Shown here one piece after another: positions 32,557-45,090 of a DNA stretch of 64,000 nt (positions are counted from its first letter, which is position 1; the number at the start of each line of letters is the position of its first letter). Made by a program: the position numbers and the translations under genes. The notes beneath the pieces were generated by a model. It ran no database searches. It saw nothing but the letters and a program-made list of their open reading frames with translations, and had not been told where the DNA came from. Origin of the DNA: Semisulcospira habei (lineage: Eukaryota > Mollusca > Gastropoda > Semisulcospiridae); contig BTPG01000004.1 of the NCBI GenBank assembly GCA_036245525.1, positions 228,656,709 through 228,720,708 of the forward strand, read 5' to 3'.

Positions 32557-33679
32557 TGACAGTGACTAGAGCTCATGTTTGTGGGTGGACAAGCTAGACA
32601 TTTTAGGATATTTTCTCTATTACAATTATTTCAAGCTTATTACTTATATTATTTAGACTTCAAATTGACAAAAAAAAAAGGTATTTCCACGAAAACCGGT
32701 TGATCCGTTGTTTACTCGGTCACTTTTTCTTATTCTTACTAGATATTTTGAAGACAGTTAATAAATATTACTATTGTATAAGTAATAATAGTAATACGAA
32801 TTTATACCGCACCAAATCCCCAGAATCGGCGCTGTGTTACAAAAGTTATACTTCGCTATACACATGTTTACACAATCACACACTACCTTTATACGAGTTT
32901 TAGCTATGCACACACATACACACACAAACTAAAGCCTAAAAAAAACCATCCCCAAGATAAGGCATTTTGATGATGCTGATGTGCCAAAACGATGGTGCTA
33001 CACAGTCAATAAAGGGAAGACCTTACTAAGATCAAGGGTGTATAAGGATGAAATGAGTTAATGATAATTCAGTAAGATTTCTATTTGTACTACAACTTAC
33101 ATGCAGTCACTAATGTCCATATATATAACTTCATAAGCGAGGTTGTTGAATTTTGTGCGACACAAGACTACACGCCATTTTTGCGGAAGCTTTTAATGAA
33201 GGGACATTACCCAGTTGGCAGACGGTCAACTCGCCCAAAAATGAACTCGCCCAAGGTTAGGTCCGCTAGCAATCAGTGCAGTCAACTCGCCCTAACAATA
33301 TTATCTAATTTAGGGGTCTAGTCTCCGACCCTCTTAACGTCTTAGACCTGCGAACATATTGTGCTGTTTCCACACGGCCGGATCCAGGGGTGGGAGGGGG
33401 GTGCATTGGTACTACAGCCCCCCCTTCAGCTTAAGAAAAAATATATATATATTCACTGCCAGTCCACAACAAGGTCCGAGAAGGAGGGGGGGTGCTTTAA
33501 TGTTATTGCAGCATCCCATAGAACAGTTTCGGTTGGGGTGTTTTGATATATACTAAACCTTGGCAATAGGGAAAAAAGTTCAGGACACTGGAGATAAGAG
33601 AAAGGAGATTTCAAAACCACCCTCCCATAATGATCGAGCCCATGTCTAAAACAATGCTTTTTTAAACATCAACGTCCAC
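32555..33679. other. No gene recognised
   Basis: AT-rich sequence with no domain-bearing ORF. A weak internal repeat built on 'caactcgccc' lies at 33225-33295. G-rich 'gggaggggggtgc' phrases occur near 33390 and 33485. Confidence 0.4.
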
Positions 33680-34215
33680 AGCTTGCCTAGGTGTTGCCTT
33701 TTCAAAATTAGTCTTCTTCCACTGAAACACCTCAAAAAGCTTTAGGGATACAATCAGCGCTGTGCTGGCGGTGCTACCAGTAAATTCTAGAGGCGGCTTC
33801 TAGTACATGCGTTGTGTTTGCAATTTCAGGTTACGCCATATGCCTACCTGAAGAGACCCCTTGGGGCAAGACCGGTCGTAGGCGGCAAAACTTTAAATCT
33901 ACTCAGCAGGTCCAATATATGTTTGGGAATATTTTCTAGCATCCCCCCTCAGGGGGGGGGGGGGGGAGGACTGGATATTCTCCAGGGGATGGCGGGGCGC
34001 CTGGGGGTAGTCCCTACTGCTCTATGTAGTAGGTGTTCAGTGGAAGGCTCAAAAGATCTAGTAAGTGATGCAGTCACAAAAAGGGCAGCTGATGTCCAGA
34101 TGACACAATGCAAGCTTACCAGCCTGGAATTCCATGGCATTAGCACAGCATTCTCAGAAATGAATGAAAAATTACATCCCTTGGAGCTAATCTGATTGAG
34201 TGCATTTTTTGGCTT
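33680..34215 (+). mobile_element. Retrozyme-like repeat, copy R1
   Basis: This is collinear with the repeats at 43.9-46.3 kb, from 'gcctaggtgttgccttttca' to 'ggctttgggcgacgcctttg'. It contains a decayed hammerhead motif at 33835-33886 and a G-run at 33953-33967. No protein is encoded. A (TA)n tract follows. Confidence 0.75.
33835..33886 (+). ncRNA. Hammerhead ribozyme motif A, decayed
   Basis: Stem I (gcctac/gtaggc) and the ACCGGTC end are kept, but the GAA core reads AAG and stem II has an A opposite G. It is probably inactive. Confidence 0.6.
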
Positions 34216-34235
34216 TGGGCGACGCCTTTGTTATA

Positions 34236-34236
34236 A

Positions 34237-34325
<89 letters not shown>
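34236..34325. repeat. (TA)n microsatellite
   Basis: About 90 bp of alternating TA with two phase slips, adjoining the retrozyme-like repeat as it does near 43.8 and 44.1 kb. Confidence 0.95.
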
Positions 34326-34326
<1 letters not shown>

Positions 34327-34861
34327 TTAAAATGTGAAGAAAGGATCCACATAATGTCTCAAAAAGTCAACGATTATCCCCATACCAAAAAAGGCAACCA
34401 TCAGTACCCTTAACGACTACAGACCTGTGGCATTGACCTCCGTCAAAATGAAAACGTTTGAGCGGCTGATCCTGCAGCACATCAATTCTGTCATGCCCCC
34501 TTCCCTTGATCCTTATCAGCTTGCTTACCGCGCGAACCAATCAGTAGAGGACGCTGTGTCACTAGGGCTGCACTAAATTCTGCAGCATCTGGAGTAGCCA
34601 AATGTGTATGTTATGCTGCGTTTTGTTGATTACAGCAGCGCATTCAACACTATCATACCATCCGAACTGCATGAAAAGCTGCTGCACCTTGGCTTTGCAC
34701 AGTCCATCTGTAACTGGGTTCTGGATTTCTTGTTAAACAGACCCCAGATTGTCAGGATCGGTTCATGCAGTCAGAACTGTGTTCAGCTGTGTCAGTTCCC
34801 TACTCCTGGTCAATGTGGACATGTATCCCAGTCTTTGACCTTGAGTACGGGTGCTCCCCAA

Positions 34862-37800
34862 CTTCACTTACTTCACTTACCCGGGTATAGGCCGTCGACG
34901 AGAGACCTCCAGAGACTCCTGTCCTGTGCTTCTCCTTCAATTTTACTCCAGGTGGTTCCCAGTCTCTTGATGTCTGCTTGGAGGTCTCGACGCCAGGTGT
35001 TTCTCGGCCTACCTCTTTTCCTCTTTCCCTGGGGGTTCCATGACAATGCCTGCCTAGTGATACTGGAAGCTGGCTTTCTCAGACTGTGACCAATCCATCC
35101 CCATCTTCTTCACCCAATTTCATTCTCCGCTGTTATCTGCTCTATTCTCTCCCAGAGTCTGACGTTGCTGATCTTCTCTGGCCAGTGGATTTTCAAAATT
35201 CTTCTAAGGCAACTGTTTATGAAGATCTGTACTCTGTTGACTGTGGTTTTTGTCAATCTCCAAGTCTCTGCTCCATATAGGAGAACTGCTTTTACGCTGG
35301 AGTTGAAAATCCGGACTTTGGTGTGTTGTGACAGCTCTCTGGAACTCCACACTTTTTTCAACTGGAGAAAGGCTGCTCTGGCTTTACCGATTCGTGCTCT
35401 GACATCTGCATAAGTGCCACCTTTTTTGTCTATGATGCTCCCGAGATAGGTGAAGGACTCCACATCCTCCAACGGGGTGCCAGCAAGCAAGACTGGTTCT
35501 TCCCTGGTTGCGTTCAGCCTCATTGTCTATGTTTTCTGTTTGTGGATGGTGAGGCCCTTTGGTCCACCATGAAGCTATACAGCATCAATGCCAACCTGAT
35601 CAAAGTTATAGCAAACCTTTACAACAAGGCCACTAGCGCAGTCTGCTTCAATGGCAAAATAGGAAACTGGTTTAGGACTACAGTTGGAGTCAGACAAGGC
35701 TGCTTGCTCTCACCTACTCTTTTTAACATCTTCCTGGAAAGAATCATGACAGACGCTCTGAAAGATCATGAAGGAACTGTCAGTATTGGAGGCAGAACAA
35801 TCACAAACTTGCGCTTTGCGGACGACATTGATGGCCTTGCAGGAACAGAGAGGGAGCTAGCTCAGCTGGCGGAAAGGCTGGATAGTACAGCCATTGCATA
35901 TGGGATGGAAATCAGTGCAGAGAAGACCAAACTGATGACCAATAACGCCAGTTTTCTTTGTTTTCTGTTTGTGGATGGTGAGGCCCACTTGGGACGAGAT
36001 GTCAGCAAGCCTCGTGGTCTTGTCCTGCATTTGTTGATGAGTGTGGGACAGTAAAGCCAAGTCGTCTGCAAAATCGAGGTCGTCAAGCTGTGTCCACAGT
36101 GTCCACTGTATTCCACTTCGTCTATGCTCTGTGGTCATCTTCATGACCCAGTCTATGGCCAGTAGGAAGAGGAACAGAGACAGCAGACACCTCTGCCTGA
36201 CACCGGTTCTGACCTGGAGCTCCCTGGTGAACGGCCCTTCGTGGATCACGCGACATGTCATGCCATCGTAGCTGCTCTTGATCAGGCGGACGAGCTTTGT
36301 GGGTACACCGTAGTGTCGTAGGAGTTTCCACAGAGTCTCTCGGTCCACGCTGTCAAATGCTTTCGCGTAATCCACAAAGTTGACGTACAGCGGGGAGCTC
36401 CACTCCAGAGAGACTGTTCCATGATTATGCGGAGAGTGGCGATCTGGTCTGTACATGACTGGTTTTTCCTGAATCCTGCTTGCTGGGGGTCAACGGAGCT
36501 CTTCATTCTCTCCAGGATGATCCTGTTGAAGACCTTTCCTGGTACTGACAGCAAGGTGATTCCTCTGTAGTTGGAACACTTGCTGAGGTCGCCTTTCTTG
36601 GGAAGCTTGATTAGGTACCCCTTCTTCCAGTCAGCCGGCATCACCTCCTCTTCCCAGATCTTTCCAAACAGTGGGTACAGCATCTCTACTGTTGTCTCTA
36701 GATCTGCTTTCAGAGACTCCGCTGGGATGCCATCTGGCCCTGCTGCTTTGCCGTTCTTCAAAAATGCCACTGCTCTTCTGATCTCTTCCCGGCTGGGTCT
36801 GTCACAGCTGATGGGTAGGTCGGTCTCCGCTGGCTGGATGTCTGGGGGGTCGGGTGGGCTGGGTCTGTTCAGTAGCTCTTCAAAATACTCGGCCCATCTG
36901 TCGAGTTGGTCTGCTCTGTCTGCAATAGGCTTGCCTTCTTTGTCCTTTACTGGTCTTTCTGTATGGCCATACTTGCCCGACAATCTTCTGGTAATGTCGT
37001 AGAGCTGTTTCATGTTGCCGCTGCCTGCTACCTTTTCTGCCTCTGCTGCCAGGCTGTCTGTGTAGGCCCTCTTGTCTGCCCTGATACTCCTCTTCACCTC
37101 GCGGTTGGCTTCCGAGTATTCCTCCTGTGCCCTTGCTTTGACTGCTCTCGTGCGACTGTTGTTGACAACTGCTTTCTTCTGCTTTCTCACTTCTTCTTCA
37201 AGGTCTGTGCCGACAGCCAATCCTTGTGATGGTGTTTGCAGGTTGAGTTCTGCGCCTCTCTAACTGCCTTCCACTGCTGCTCTGTGGTGACCGCCTCCTC
37301 TTCATTTACTAGCTCCTGTAGCACTTGAAACCGGTTGGACAGCACCAGTTTGAACTCTTCTCTCACTCCAGTCTCTCTCAGGAGGCCTACATTATAGCGC
37401 TGTCTTCTTGTTGTCTCTGTGCGGCTTTTCTTTAACTTGAGCTTTATTCTGAAGGTAAGCAGATGGTGGTCTGAGGCGACATCTGCTCCCCTCCTCACTC
37501 GAACATCTTGAAGGGATCTTCTAAATTTCTTGCTAATGCAGATATGGTCTATTTGGTTCTCTGTAGTATGGTCAGGTGAGACCCAGGTTGCTTTGTGTGT
37601 TCTTCTGTGTGGGAAGATGCTGCCTCCAATGACAAGTCTGTTTAGAGCACAAAAGTCTACGAACCTCTCCCCGTTCTCACTCATCTCCCCTAGTCCCTGT
37701 CTCTCCCATCACCTCTTCGTATCCGGTGTTGTCCTCCCCTATTTTGGCATTAAAATCGCCCATGACGATGGTGATGTCTCGCTCCGCACATTTGTCCACG

Positions 37801-38539
37801 GCACTCTGGAGTCGGTCGTAGAACTCTTGTTTCTCTTCCTCGTCACTGTCATTAGTGGGCACATAACACTGGATGACGTCCAGCTTGATCTTTTTCTTGG
37901 TTCTAAAGGCTGCTGTGATAATTCTTGGCCCAAGAGGTTCCCAGCCCATCAGCGCTCTCTGTGCCACTGGTGACAGCATGAATGCTACTCCTTCTGTATG
38001 GGGGGGCATTCTCGTCTTCATGACCTGAATACAGAATCATCTCCCCACGAGTCTTTTCTGGCCAGACTGCGTCCATCTGGCTTCACTGATACCTAGCAGG
38101 GAAAGGTTGTACTTTTGCATTTCCGCTGCTATCTGGGCGGCCTTGCCGTTCTGGTACATGGTCTTGACGTTCCATGTGCCCATGGTTGTGTCCCTGGATA
38201 GAGAGAGGCGGCTCGGTCCTGTGGCTTCAGAAGACTTCCGGCTTTCACCACAGGACGTCATAAATCCTCTGGTAGAAGAACCTTCCTCCTCCAGGAAAGG
38301 AATTACTGTTTGTCTTTTCGTCGGCGTTTTTGTAGCTATTTCCTTTTTTGCAGGGTGGGGAAGCTACCCCCACGCCCAACCCCCTTACTATGAGGACCAG
38401 GGGTTTTCTGTCGGGGTCACCTTCCCTTAGACCATGTTGGTTCACGGCACCTTATTTCATTCGGTGCACCCCTCTCGCGAGGGACCCCCTATCCACCACC
38501 CAGGGGACGCGCCTCAACGCCATATGGTCCCAGCGCGAG
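34862..38539 (-). mobile_element. RTE-type LINE A, near full length, nested
   Basis: It is flanked by the 13-bp duplication gggtgctccccaa (34849-34861 and 38540-38552). Minus-strand coding starts near 38180. An apurinic-type endonuclease comes first (MGTWNVKTMYQNGKAAQ, LLGISEARW, VMGDFNAKIGED, then NQIDHICISKKF and ASDHHLLTFRI). Reverse transcriptase follows (NGKAAGPDGIPAESLK, KCSNYRGITLLSVPGKVF, QAGFRKNQSCTDQI, LDFADDLALLSH). The C-terminal domain includes FTYLGSIIDKKGG, LLYGAETWRL and [10 protein letters not shown]. The 3' end is a GTAAGTGAA-type microsatellite, usual for RTEs. Without its own 402-bp insertion it is about 3.3 kb, near full RTE length. Several frameshifts are present. Confidence 0.85.
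35558..35959 (+). mobile_element. RTE RT fragment inserted in LINE A
   Basis: A 402-bp plus-strand piece encodes RT palm blocks (FRTTVGVRQGCLLSPTLFNI, LRFADDIDGLAG, YGMEISAEKTK) of an RTE different from LINE A. It resembles the element at 50036-51945. It lies between two copies of a 27-bp host sequence (35531-35557 and 35960-35986). It has no LINE 3' end or tail, so ordinary target-primed insertion does not explain it. Confidence 0.75.
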
Positions 38540-39216
38540 GGGTGCTCCCCAAGGATGTGTTTTATCCCCATTGTTGTATTCTGTGATAGCACACGCATAG
38601 TGAAATTTGCGGATGATACGACAGTCAAGGGTTTTGTACATAACAATGACCAGAGTGCATATCAGGATGAGGTAGACATGTTAGTAGGCTGGTGCTCTGA
38701 CAACAACCTGGATTTGCATGTTGGAAGACCAAGGAAATGATAACTGATTTCAGAAAAAAATAAACCTGACCCCCTTCCCTTAACCATCCAAGGAAACAAC
38801 ATTTGAAATTGTTGAAACGTTCAAGTTCCTGGGTACTCTCATTTCGCACGATCTGAAGTGGGAAAAGAATATTGAACAGCTAGTAAAGAAAGCCCAGCAG
38901 CACCTGTTTTTTCTTCTGCGGTTGAAGTCTTTTGGCGTCAGTCAGCAGATCATGGTGCAGTTTTACCGCGCCGCCATTGAGAGCGTTCTTACCTTCTCAA
39001 TGACGGTGTGGTATGGCAGCGCAACCGACGAAGCCCGCAAGAAATTAAATAGGGTGATCAAAACAGCATCTCATATTGTTGAAAGCGATCTCCTCTTGCT
39101 GGAATCTCTGTACCACGCACGCACCATCAAGACAGCGAGCTCCATCATACATGACGAGCACCATCCTGCACATAGCCTGTTCGAGCCCTTGCCATCTGGC
39201 TCACGCTTTAGATCCA

Positions 39217-39431
39217 TTAACTCATTCTACCCCAGACACACCACAGCAAGATGACGGATCGACCATGATAGTTCAAGGGTGATGCCAGAATAGCTTGGCG
39301 CCTGTGGGCGCCAAGCTATTCTGGCATCACCCTTGAACTATCATGGTCGATCTGTGTCCTGCACTAGAGTGCAGTCTTCAGAGGACAACGGCAACATTTG
39401 GGGATTTCGGTGATGGGGTAGAATGAGTTAA
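39217..39431. mobile_element. TTAA-flanked palindromic MITE, copy 5 (nested)
   Basis: TTAA at 39217-39220 and 39428-39431 flanks the 207-bp element. Removing the element and one TTAA restores the L2 reading frame across RSI and KAKTTR, which gives a second visible empty site for this family. Confidence 0.9.
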
Positions 39432-40000
39432 GGCCAAAACCACTCGTTTTCAGAAGAACTTTTATCCGGCCTTGGCTGTTCAGGCCCTGTCTAATGTGGC
39501 TGCGATATGATACAACTCAGTTGTACCCGTCTTTTCTAAGCGTGTTTCTTTCTCCGTTGGGTACTTCTTTAACTCAGCAGATTGACTCAAAGTCCCTAAG
39601 TTAGAATTACCTACAGCCCATCTTAGTTGTTTATAGTTCTTTTATGTTCTATTAAACCTCTTCTTAAACATACAGTCTCTTTACAAATACATATGAATTT
39701 AGTTAATCTGTTTTGTTGTGCGGCGGCTCACCTGGCGGTTTTTGTTGTCATAATATGGTTATTATGCTATAGAATTTTTTTGATTTTTTTTTTTTTACTT
39801 ACTTAGATGTGTGTGCATACGTAGCACAATAACTGCTACACATATGTGTGATTTGGTATTTTTGAGTGCTTGATTGTGATGTATGTATGTTTTATGTGTT
39901 GATGTTAATATGGACTCTCGTCAGTTACGCCGCAAAACATTCCTAATGTTTAGGCATCTGGCAATAAAGTTTATCTTATCTTATCTTATCTTATCTTATA

Positions 40001-40303
40001 CACCACGTAGTTTAGGAGGAGTTACACTTTTATTCTTTGCACAAATTTTCGTCCTCTCAGCGAGGGCTTCTTCAGGGGAATGCCCAGGTAACAGGTAACT
40101 AGGTAACAAAACATAATTTACGTGTGAGAATGTAATGCGTCAAAATAGATACAGAATGTACACATATGCACTTTTAAATTCTAACTTATAAGATAAGATA
40201 AGATATGATAAGATAGTTTATTGCCATATGTTTCCATGTACAAAAACAAAAAAAAAAAACATTGGAATTTGTCTTGATGTCAGTTACTAAGACTAAAATA
40301 ACT

Positions 40304-40372
<69 letters not shown>

Positions 40373-41093
40373 AACGCAGTAAACTCTAAAATATGATTTT
40401 CATGCTAAATACTAAGCAAAAAAGCGTAATACTTTTACAGTATATAGACTAAGGTGCAAAAAGCATGTGCATAAGTTCGTGATATTAGTGCGTCATTAGT
40501 GATGACATAAAACTTTTATGAAACGCGAGTATTGACACTGTGTGCGGAGGAAAAAAATGTCGCAATGAAATATTTATAATAATAACGTCATCATCAACAT
40601 TGACACCATCATCATTAGTAGAATTTTTAAACGTGCAGTCAAGCAAAATCTAAAAATCACACACACAATCACAATGTTCGTCTTATGTTTACGGTATAGT
40701 CCGAATTAAAATACACGTGCATAAATTCTAATGCGTCATTCCTGTCAGTCCGGAAGACAGCAATAGTTAATGACTCATGAGCATGACGGAGTATGTAGAA
40801 AATGCATCTAAAATATATATATATTTTTAAAAATCCAGACCAAAAAGGTGACTGCCAAGCGTGTAAAATGCAAAGAAGTACCCAACGGAGAAAGAAACAC
40901 GCTTAGAAAAGACGGGTACAACACAATATAACACATTACTATTTTTACTGTTACGTACATCATCATCGTCATCAATATCTTCAACATACTCAGAACTCAC
41001 AGTCATGCAATCATGCGATGGGAACAACAACAACAAAAAAAAAAAGGTGTGTGTGGGGGGGGGGGATATATTTTCTAAGTTCAACTAGTCACG

Positions 41094-41140
<47 letters not shown>

Positions 41141-41413
41141 AGATAATCTTGACGTTTTTGCTTACAATTTTGCGTTCAATGTACCAGATTTAGTCCTAAC
41201 AGTGTGCAATGTATATGTATGTGTCTATTATGAAGTTGTATTTCATGTACCGTGTGTAGTGCATATTAGCCAGACGTGGGTCGGAACTGTGCTTCGTCTG
41301 ACGCGGGCGTTGATTAAAGGCCCCGGACATGCATCAAGATACCACGTTTGTCCGGGCCTATAATCCAACGTTTGAGCCGTAGCGGGGTCTGACCTAACTC
41401 TGATTTACGCACG

Positions 41414-41450
<37 letters not shown>

Positions 41451-41510
41451 AAGCGCGTGTGCGTGCCGGCGTGTGTGTGTGTGTGTGTGCGTGTGTGTGT
41501 GTGTGTGTGC

Positions 41511-41564
<54 letters not shown>
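40001..41564. other. No gene; LINE tail relic and microsatellites
   Basis: An inverted L2-type tail ((ATAAG)n then gtttattgcc) lies at 40188-40225, facing the tail at 39965-39998. (CA)n occupies about 40305-40368, (CT)n about 41097-41137, and GT/GC-rich repeats about 41417-41568. I recognise nothing in the remainder. Confidence 0.5.
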
Positions 41565-41573
<9 letters not shown>

Positions 41574-41956
41574 ATGTAGTTTGTAGCAAAGACAAGAATG
41601 AAAAAAGGTCTGCGCACCTATTCTTTTATCCTTGGAAAATAAAGTTTTATTTCATTTCATTTCACTCTCTCACAAACACTCACACACACACTTATCATAA
41701 AACACCAACTTCTAGGTTGCAGTAAACAGCACGTGCACAAGTTCGTAATACGCCACTGCTGATGACATAAGAAAATCATGTATTACTAGAATGGGCATGC
41801 AATGTTAGCAAGGTATCTATATTATATAAAATTTATATATATATATATATATATTTAATATACTGTTACGTCATCAACAACATTAACGTCACACTTAGAA
41901 CTTGCACACATGCATTTCCAAGAAAACTGAAGGCTTAGAAAATGGTATACAAACGT

Positions 41957-42714
41957 TCATTCATTCATTCAGTCCTCTCTGCGCCGTCTGGTGCTTGAGG
42001 CGACGGCAAGGGAGCGCCACTTTTGTCTGTCAGCTGCTATTTTGGGTGCTGTTTGCAGAGTAAGGCCTCTGTTCTTGAGCTCTCGCTCCACGGTTCGGCG
42101 CCACGTCTCCTTTGGTCGCCCACGGTTTCTCTTCCCCTGTGGTGTCCATCTCAGTGCCACCCTTGGTAATGAGTCAGGTGACATTCTGCAAACGTGGCCT
42201 AGCCATCTCCATCTCCGTGTGGCGATGGTTTCAGCGATGCTGTCTGCGCCTGCTCTCTTCCGTAGTTCCTCGTTTGTAATCATGTTTGGCCAGAAGACCT
42301 TCATGATCCGTCGCAGGCACTTGTTCTGGAAGACATCCAGCTTGCGTTCCGTAGCGGTAGTGGATTTCCAGCATTCTGACCCATATAGAAGGACACTCAG
42401 CACGTTGCTCTTAAAAATACGGAGCTTGGTGTGGATGCTCAGGCTTGTGGTCCTCCAGATGGGTTTCAGCATTGCGAAGGCTTGGTTGGCTTTGCTGATT
42501 CTTGTGGTGATCTCCCTTGTGCAGTCTCCATCTGTGGTAACCTTGCTGCCCAGGTACGTGAACTCGTCCACCTCTTGCAGAGGTTGGTCATTGATGGTGA
42601 TTGGGTCGCCCACTATGGTGTTCTTCCTCATGACTTGAGTCTTCCTAATGTTGACCCCGAGACCTATGGAGCTTGCTGACTGTGTCAACTGTTGTGTCTT
42701 CTGTTGCATGTCCT
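41957..42714 (-). mobile_element. 5'-truncated RTE-type LINE C with TSD and empty site
   Basis: It is flanked by ggtatacaaacgt (41944-41956 and 42715-42727). The uninterrupted site exists at 3683-3695. The minus strand encodes only the C-terminal third of an RTE ORF2: FTYLGSKVTTDGDCTREI, LLYGSECWKSTTATERK, RRWRWLGHVCRM and GKRNRGRPKETWRRTVE. The frame is intact to a stop at 41969, and the element ends in (ATGA)n. An apparent start MFYYCHCTFV is flanking sequence read through the target duplication. The open frame and clean duplication suggest a young insertion. Confidence 0.9.
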
Positions 42715-42875
42715 GGTATACAAACGTGCAATGGCAATAATAAAACAAAGTTTTGCAAACGTCAGTGAGTCAGAAACTGGGAAATCTATCCCTCTCTTTC
42801 TCTCCCTCCCTCACTCTCCCCCCCCCTCTCTCTCTCTCTCTCTCACTTCTTCTCTTTCGCTCTCCCTCTTTCTCT

Positions 42876-42965
<90 letters not shown>

Positions 42966-43095
42966 TACAAACAAGCTCACCGTTCCTCTCGCTAGCTCAC
43001 TCTCAAACACATATTCTCTCACTCACTCTCTCTCTCTCTCTCTCTGAGTCAGTCTATAACTCTGTCTCTCTCGATCTCTCTCTTTCTCTCTCACA

Positions 43096-43174
<79 letters not shown>

Positions 43175-43183
43175 GGTCAGGGA

Positions 43184-43905
<722 letters not shown>

Positions 43906-44114
43906 GACGTCGTGGGCAACTCCTATAAAATCTTCGTTCGATGCAGTCACAAAAAGGACAGCTGATGTCCTGATGACACAATACAAGCTTACCAGCCTGT
44001 AATTCCATGGCATTAGCGTAGCAAGAGCATTCTCAGAATTTAATGAAAAATTAAGTCCCTTGAGCTATTCTGATTGAGTGCATATTTTGGCTTTGGGCGA
44101 CGCCTTTGTTAAAA

Positions 44115-44117
<3 letters not shown>

Positions 44118-44195
<78 letters not shown>
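44118..44195. repeat. (TA)n microsatellite
   Basis: About 78 bp of TA separates two retrozyme-like copies. Confidence 0.95.
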
Positions 44196-44200
<5 letters not shown>

Positions 44201-44457
44201 CATTCTCAGAATTTAATGAAAAATTACATCCCTTGTAGGTAATCTGATTAAGTGCATATTTTGGCTTTGAGCGACGCCTTTGTTAAAAATAAAGAACAAT
44301 TGCACCACAAAATTGCCTAGGTGTTGCCTTTTCAAAATTATTTAGTCTTTTTCCACTGCAACACCTCAGGATGCAATCTGCACTGTACTAGTGGTGCTAC
44401 CAGCAAATTTTGGAGGTGGCTTCTAGTACAAGCGTTGTGTTTGCAATTTTAGGTTAT

Positions 44458-44507
44458 GCCATATGCCTACCTGAAGAGCCCCCCTTGGGGCGAAACCGGT
44501 CGTAGGG
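44458..44507 (+). ncRNA. Hammerhead ribozyme motif C
   Basis: In order: stem I strand gcctac (44465), core CTGAAGA (44471), stem II GCCCC/GGGGC with a 4-base loop (44478-44491), GAA core, palindromic stem III ACCGGT (44495), cleavage C (44501) and returning stem I GTAGG. Position 7 of the core is A, which the hammerhead tolerates. Stem I has lost one base pair at its outer end. Confidence 0.75.
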
Positions 44508-44960
44508 AGCAATAAATCTACTCAGCAGGTCCAATATCTGTTTGGGGAATATTTTCTAGCATCCCCCCTCAGGGGGGTGGGGGGGGGGAGGATATTCTCC
44601 AGGGGATGGCAGGGCGCCTGGGGATAGTCCCTACTGTTCTATGTAGTAGGTGTTCAGTGGAAGGCTCAAAAGATCTTGTGGGCGATGCAGTCATAAAAAG
44701 GGCAGCTGATGACGCAATGCAAGCTTACTAGCCTGGAATTCCATGACTTTAGCACAGCATTCTCAGAATTTAATGAAAAATTATATATATATATATATAA
44801 TTTTTCAATAAATTCTGAGAATGCTATATAAAGTAATAGGGACTACCCCCAGGCGCCCCGCAACCCGCTGGAGAATATCCAGTCCTCCCCCTGAGAGGGG
44901 AGGCTAGTGCATGAATATTCCCAAACAGATCTTGGACCTGCTGGATAGATTTAAGATTTT

Positions 44961-45014
44961 GCCGCCTACGACCGGTTTCGACCCAAGGTGGGTCTCATCA
45001 GGTAGGCATACGGC
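44961..45014 (-). ncRNA. Hammerhead ribozyme motif B
   Basis: The minus strand reads gcctac, the canonical CTGATGA core, stem II GACCC/GGGTC with a 5-base loop, GAA, ACCGGT, C, then gtaggc and ggc. An outer gcc/ggc pair with a gtat bulge extends stem I. All core bases are intact. This is a type I layout with a very short stem III. Confidence 0.8.
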
Positions 45015-45066
45015 GTAACCTGAAATTGCAAACACAACGCATATACTAGAAGCCGCCTCCAGAATT

Positions 45067-45090
45067 GGGTCGAAACCGGTCGTAGGCGGC
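45067..45090 (+). ncRNA. Half hammerhead motif F
   Basis: Only the 3' half remains (GGGTC, GAA, ACCGGTC, gtaggcggc), in opposite orientation to motif B about 50 bp away. It cannot fold alone. Confidence 0.6.

Larger units (their letters stand above)
34335..40000 (+). mobile_element. L2/CR1-like LINE, 5'-truncated, with three nested insertions
   Basis: Plus-strand RT blocks appear in order on both sides of a nested [50 protein letters not shown] and the start of GAPQ lie at 34400-34861. GCVLSP, KFADDTTVKG, FKFLGTLIS and AIESVLTFSMTVWYGS lie at 38541-39250. The C-terminal RSI...KTTRFQKNFYP is split by a MITE. The 3' end is 'ggcaataaagtttatc' plus (TTATC)n at 39965-39998, a short repeat tail as in L2/CR1 elements. 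Frameshifts and an internal deletion before the FADD box mean it is inactive. Confidence 0.8.

Noticed and set aside
38200..38539. Possible HDV-like ribozyme at the 5' end of RTE A
   Set aside because: Some LINEs have such ribozymes, and G/C-rich pairing is present, but I could not fit the double-pseudoknot core, so I do not claim it.
42700..42748. N-terminal MFYYCHCTFV of the LINE C ORF
   Set aside because: It is flanking DNA read through the target duplication, as the empty site at 3683-3695 shows.
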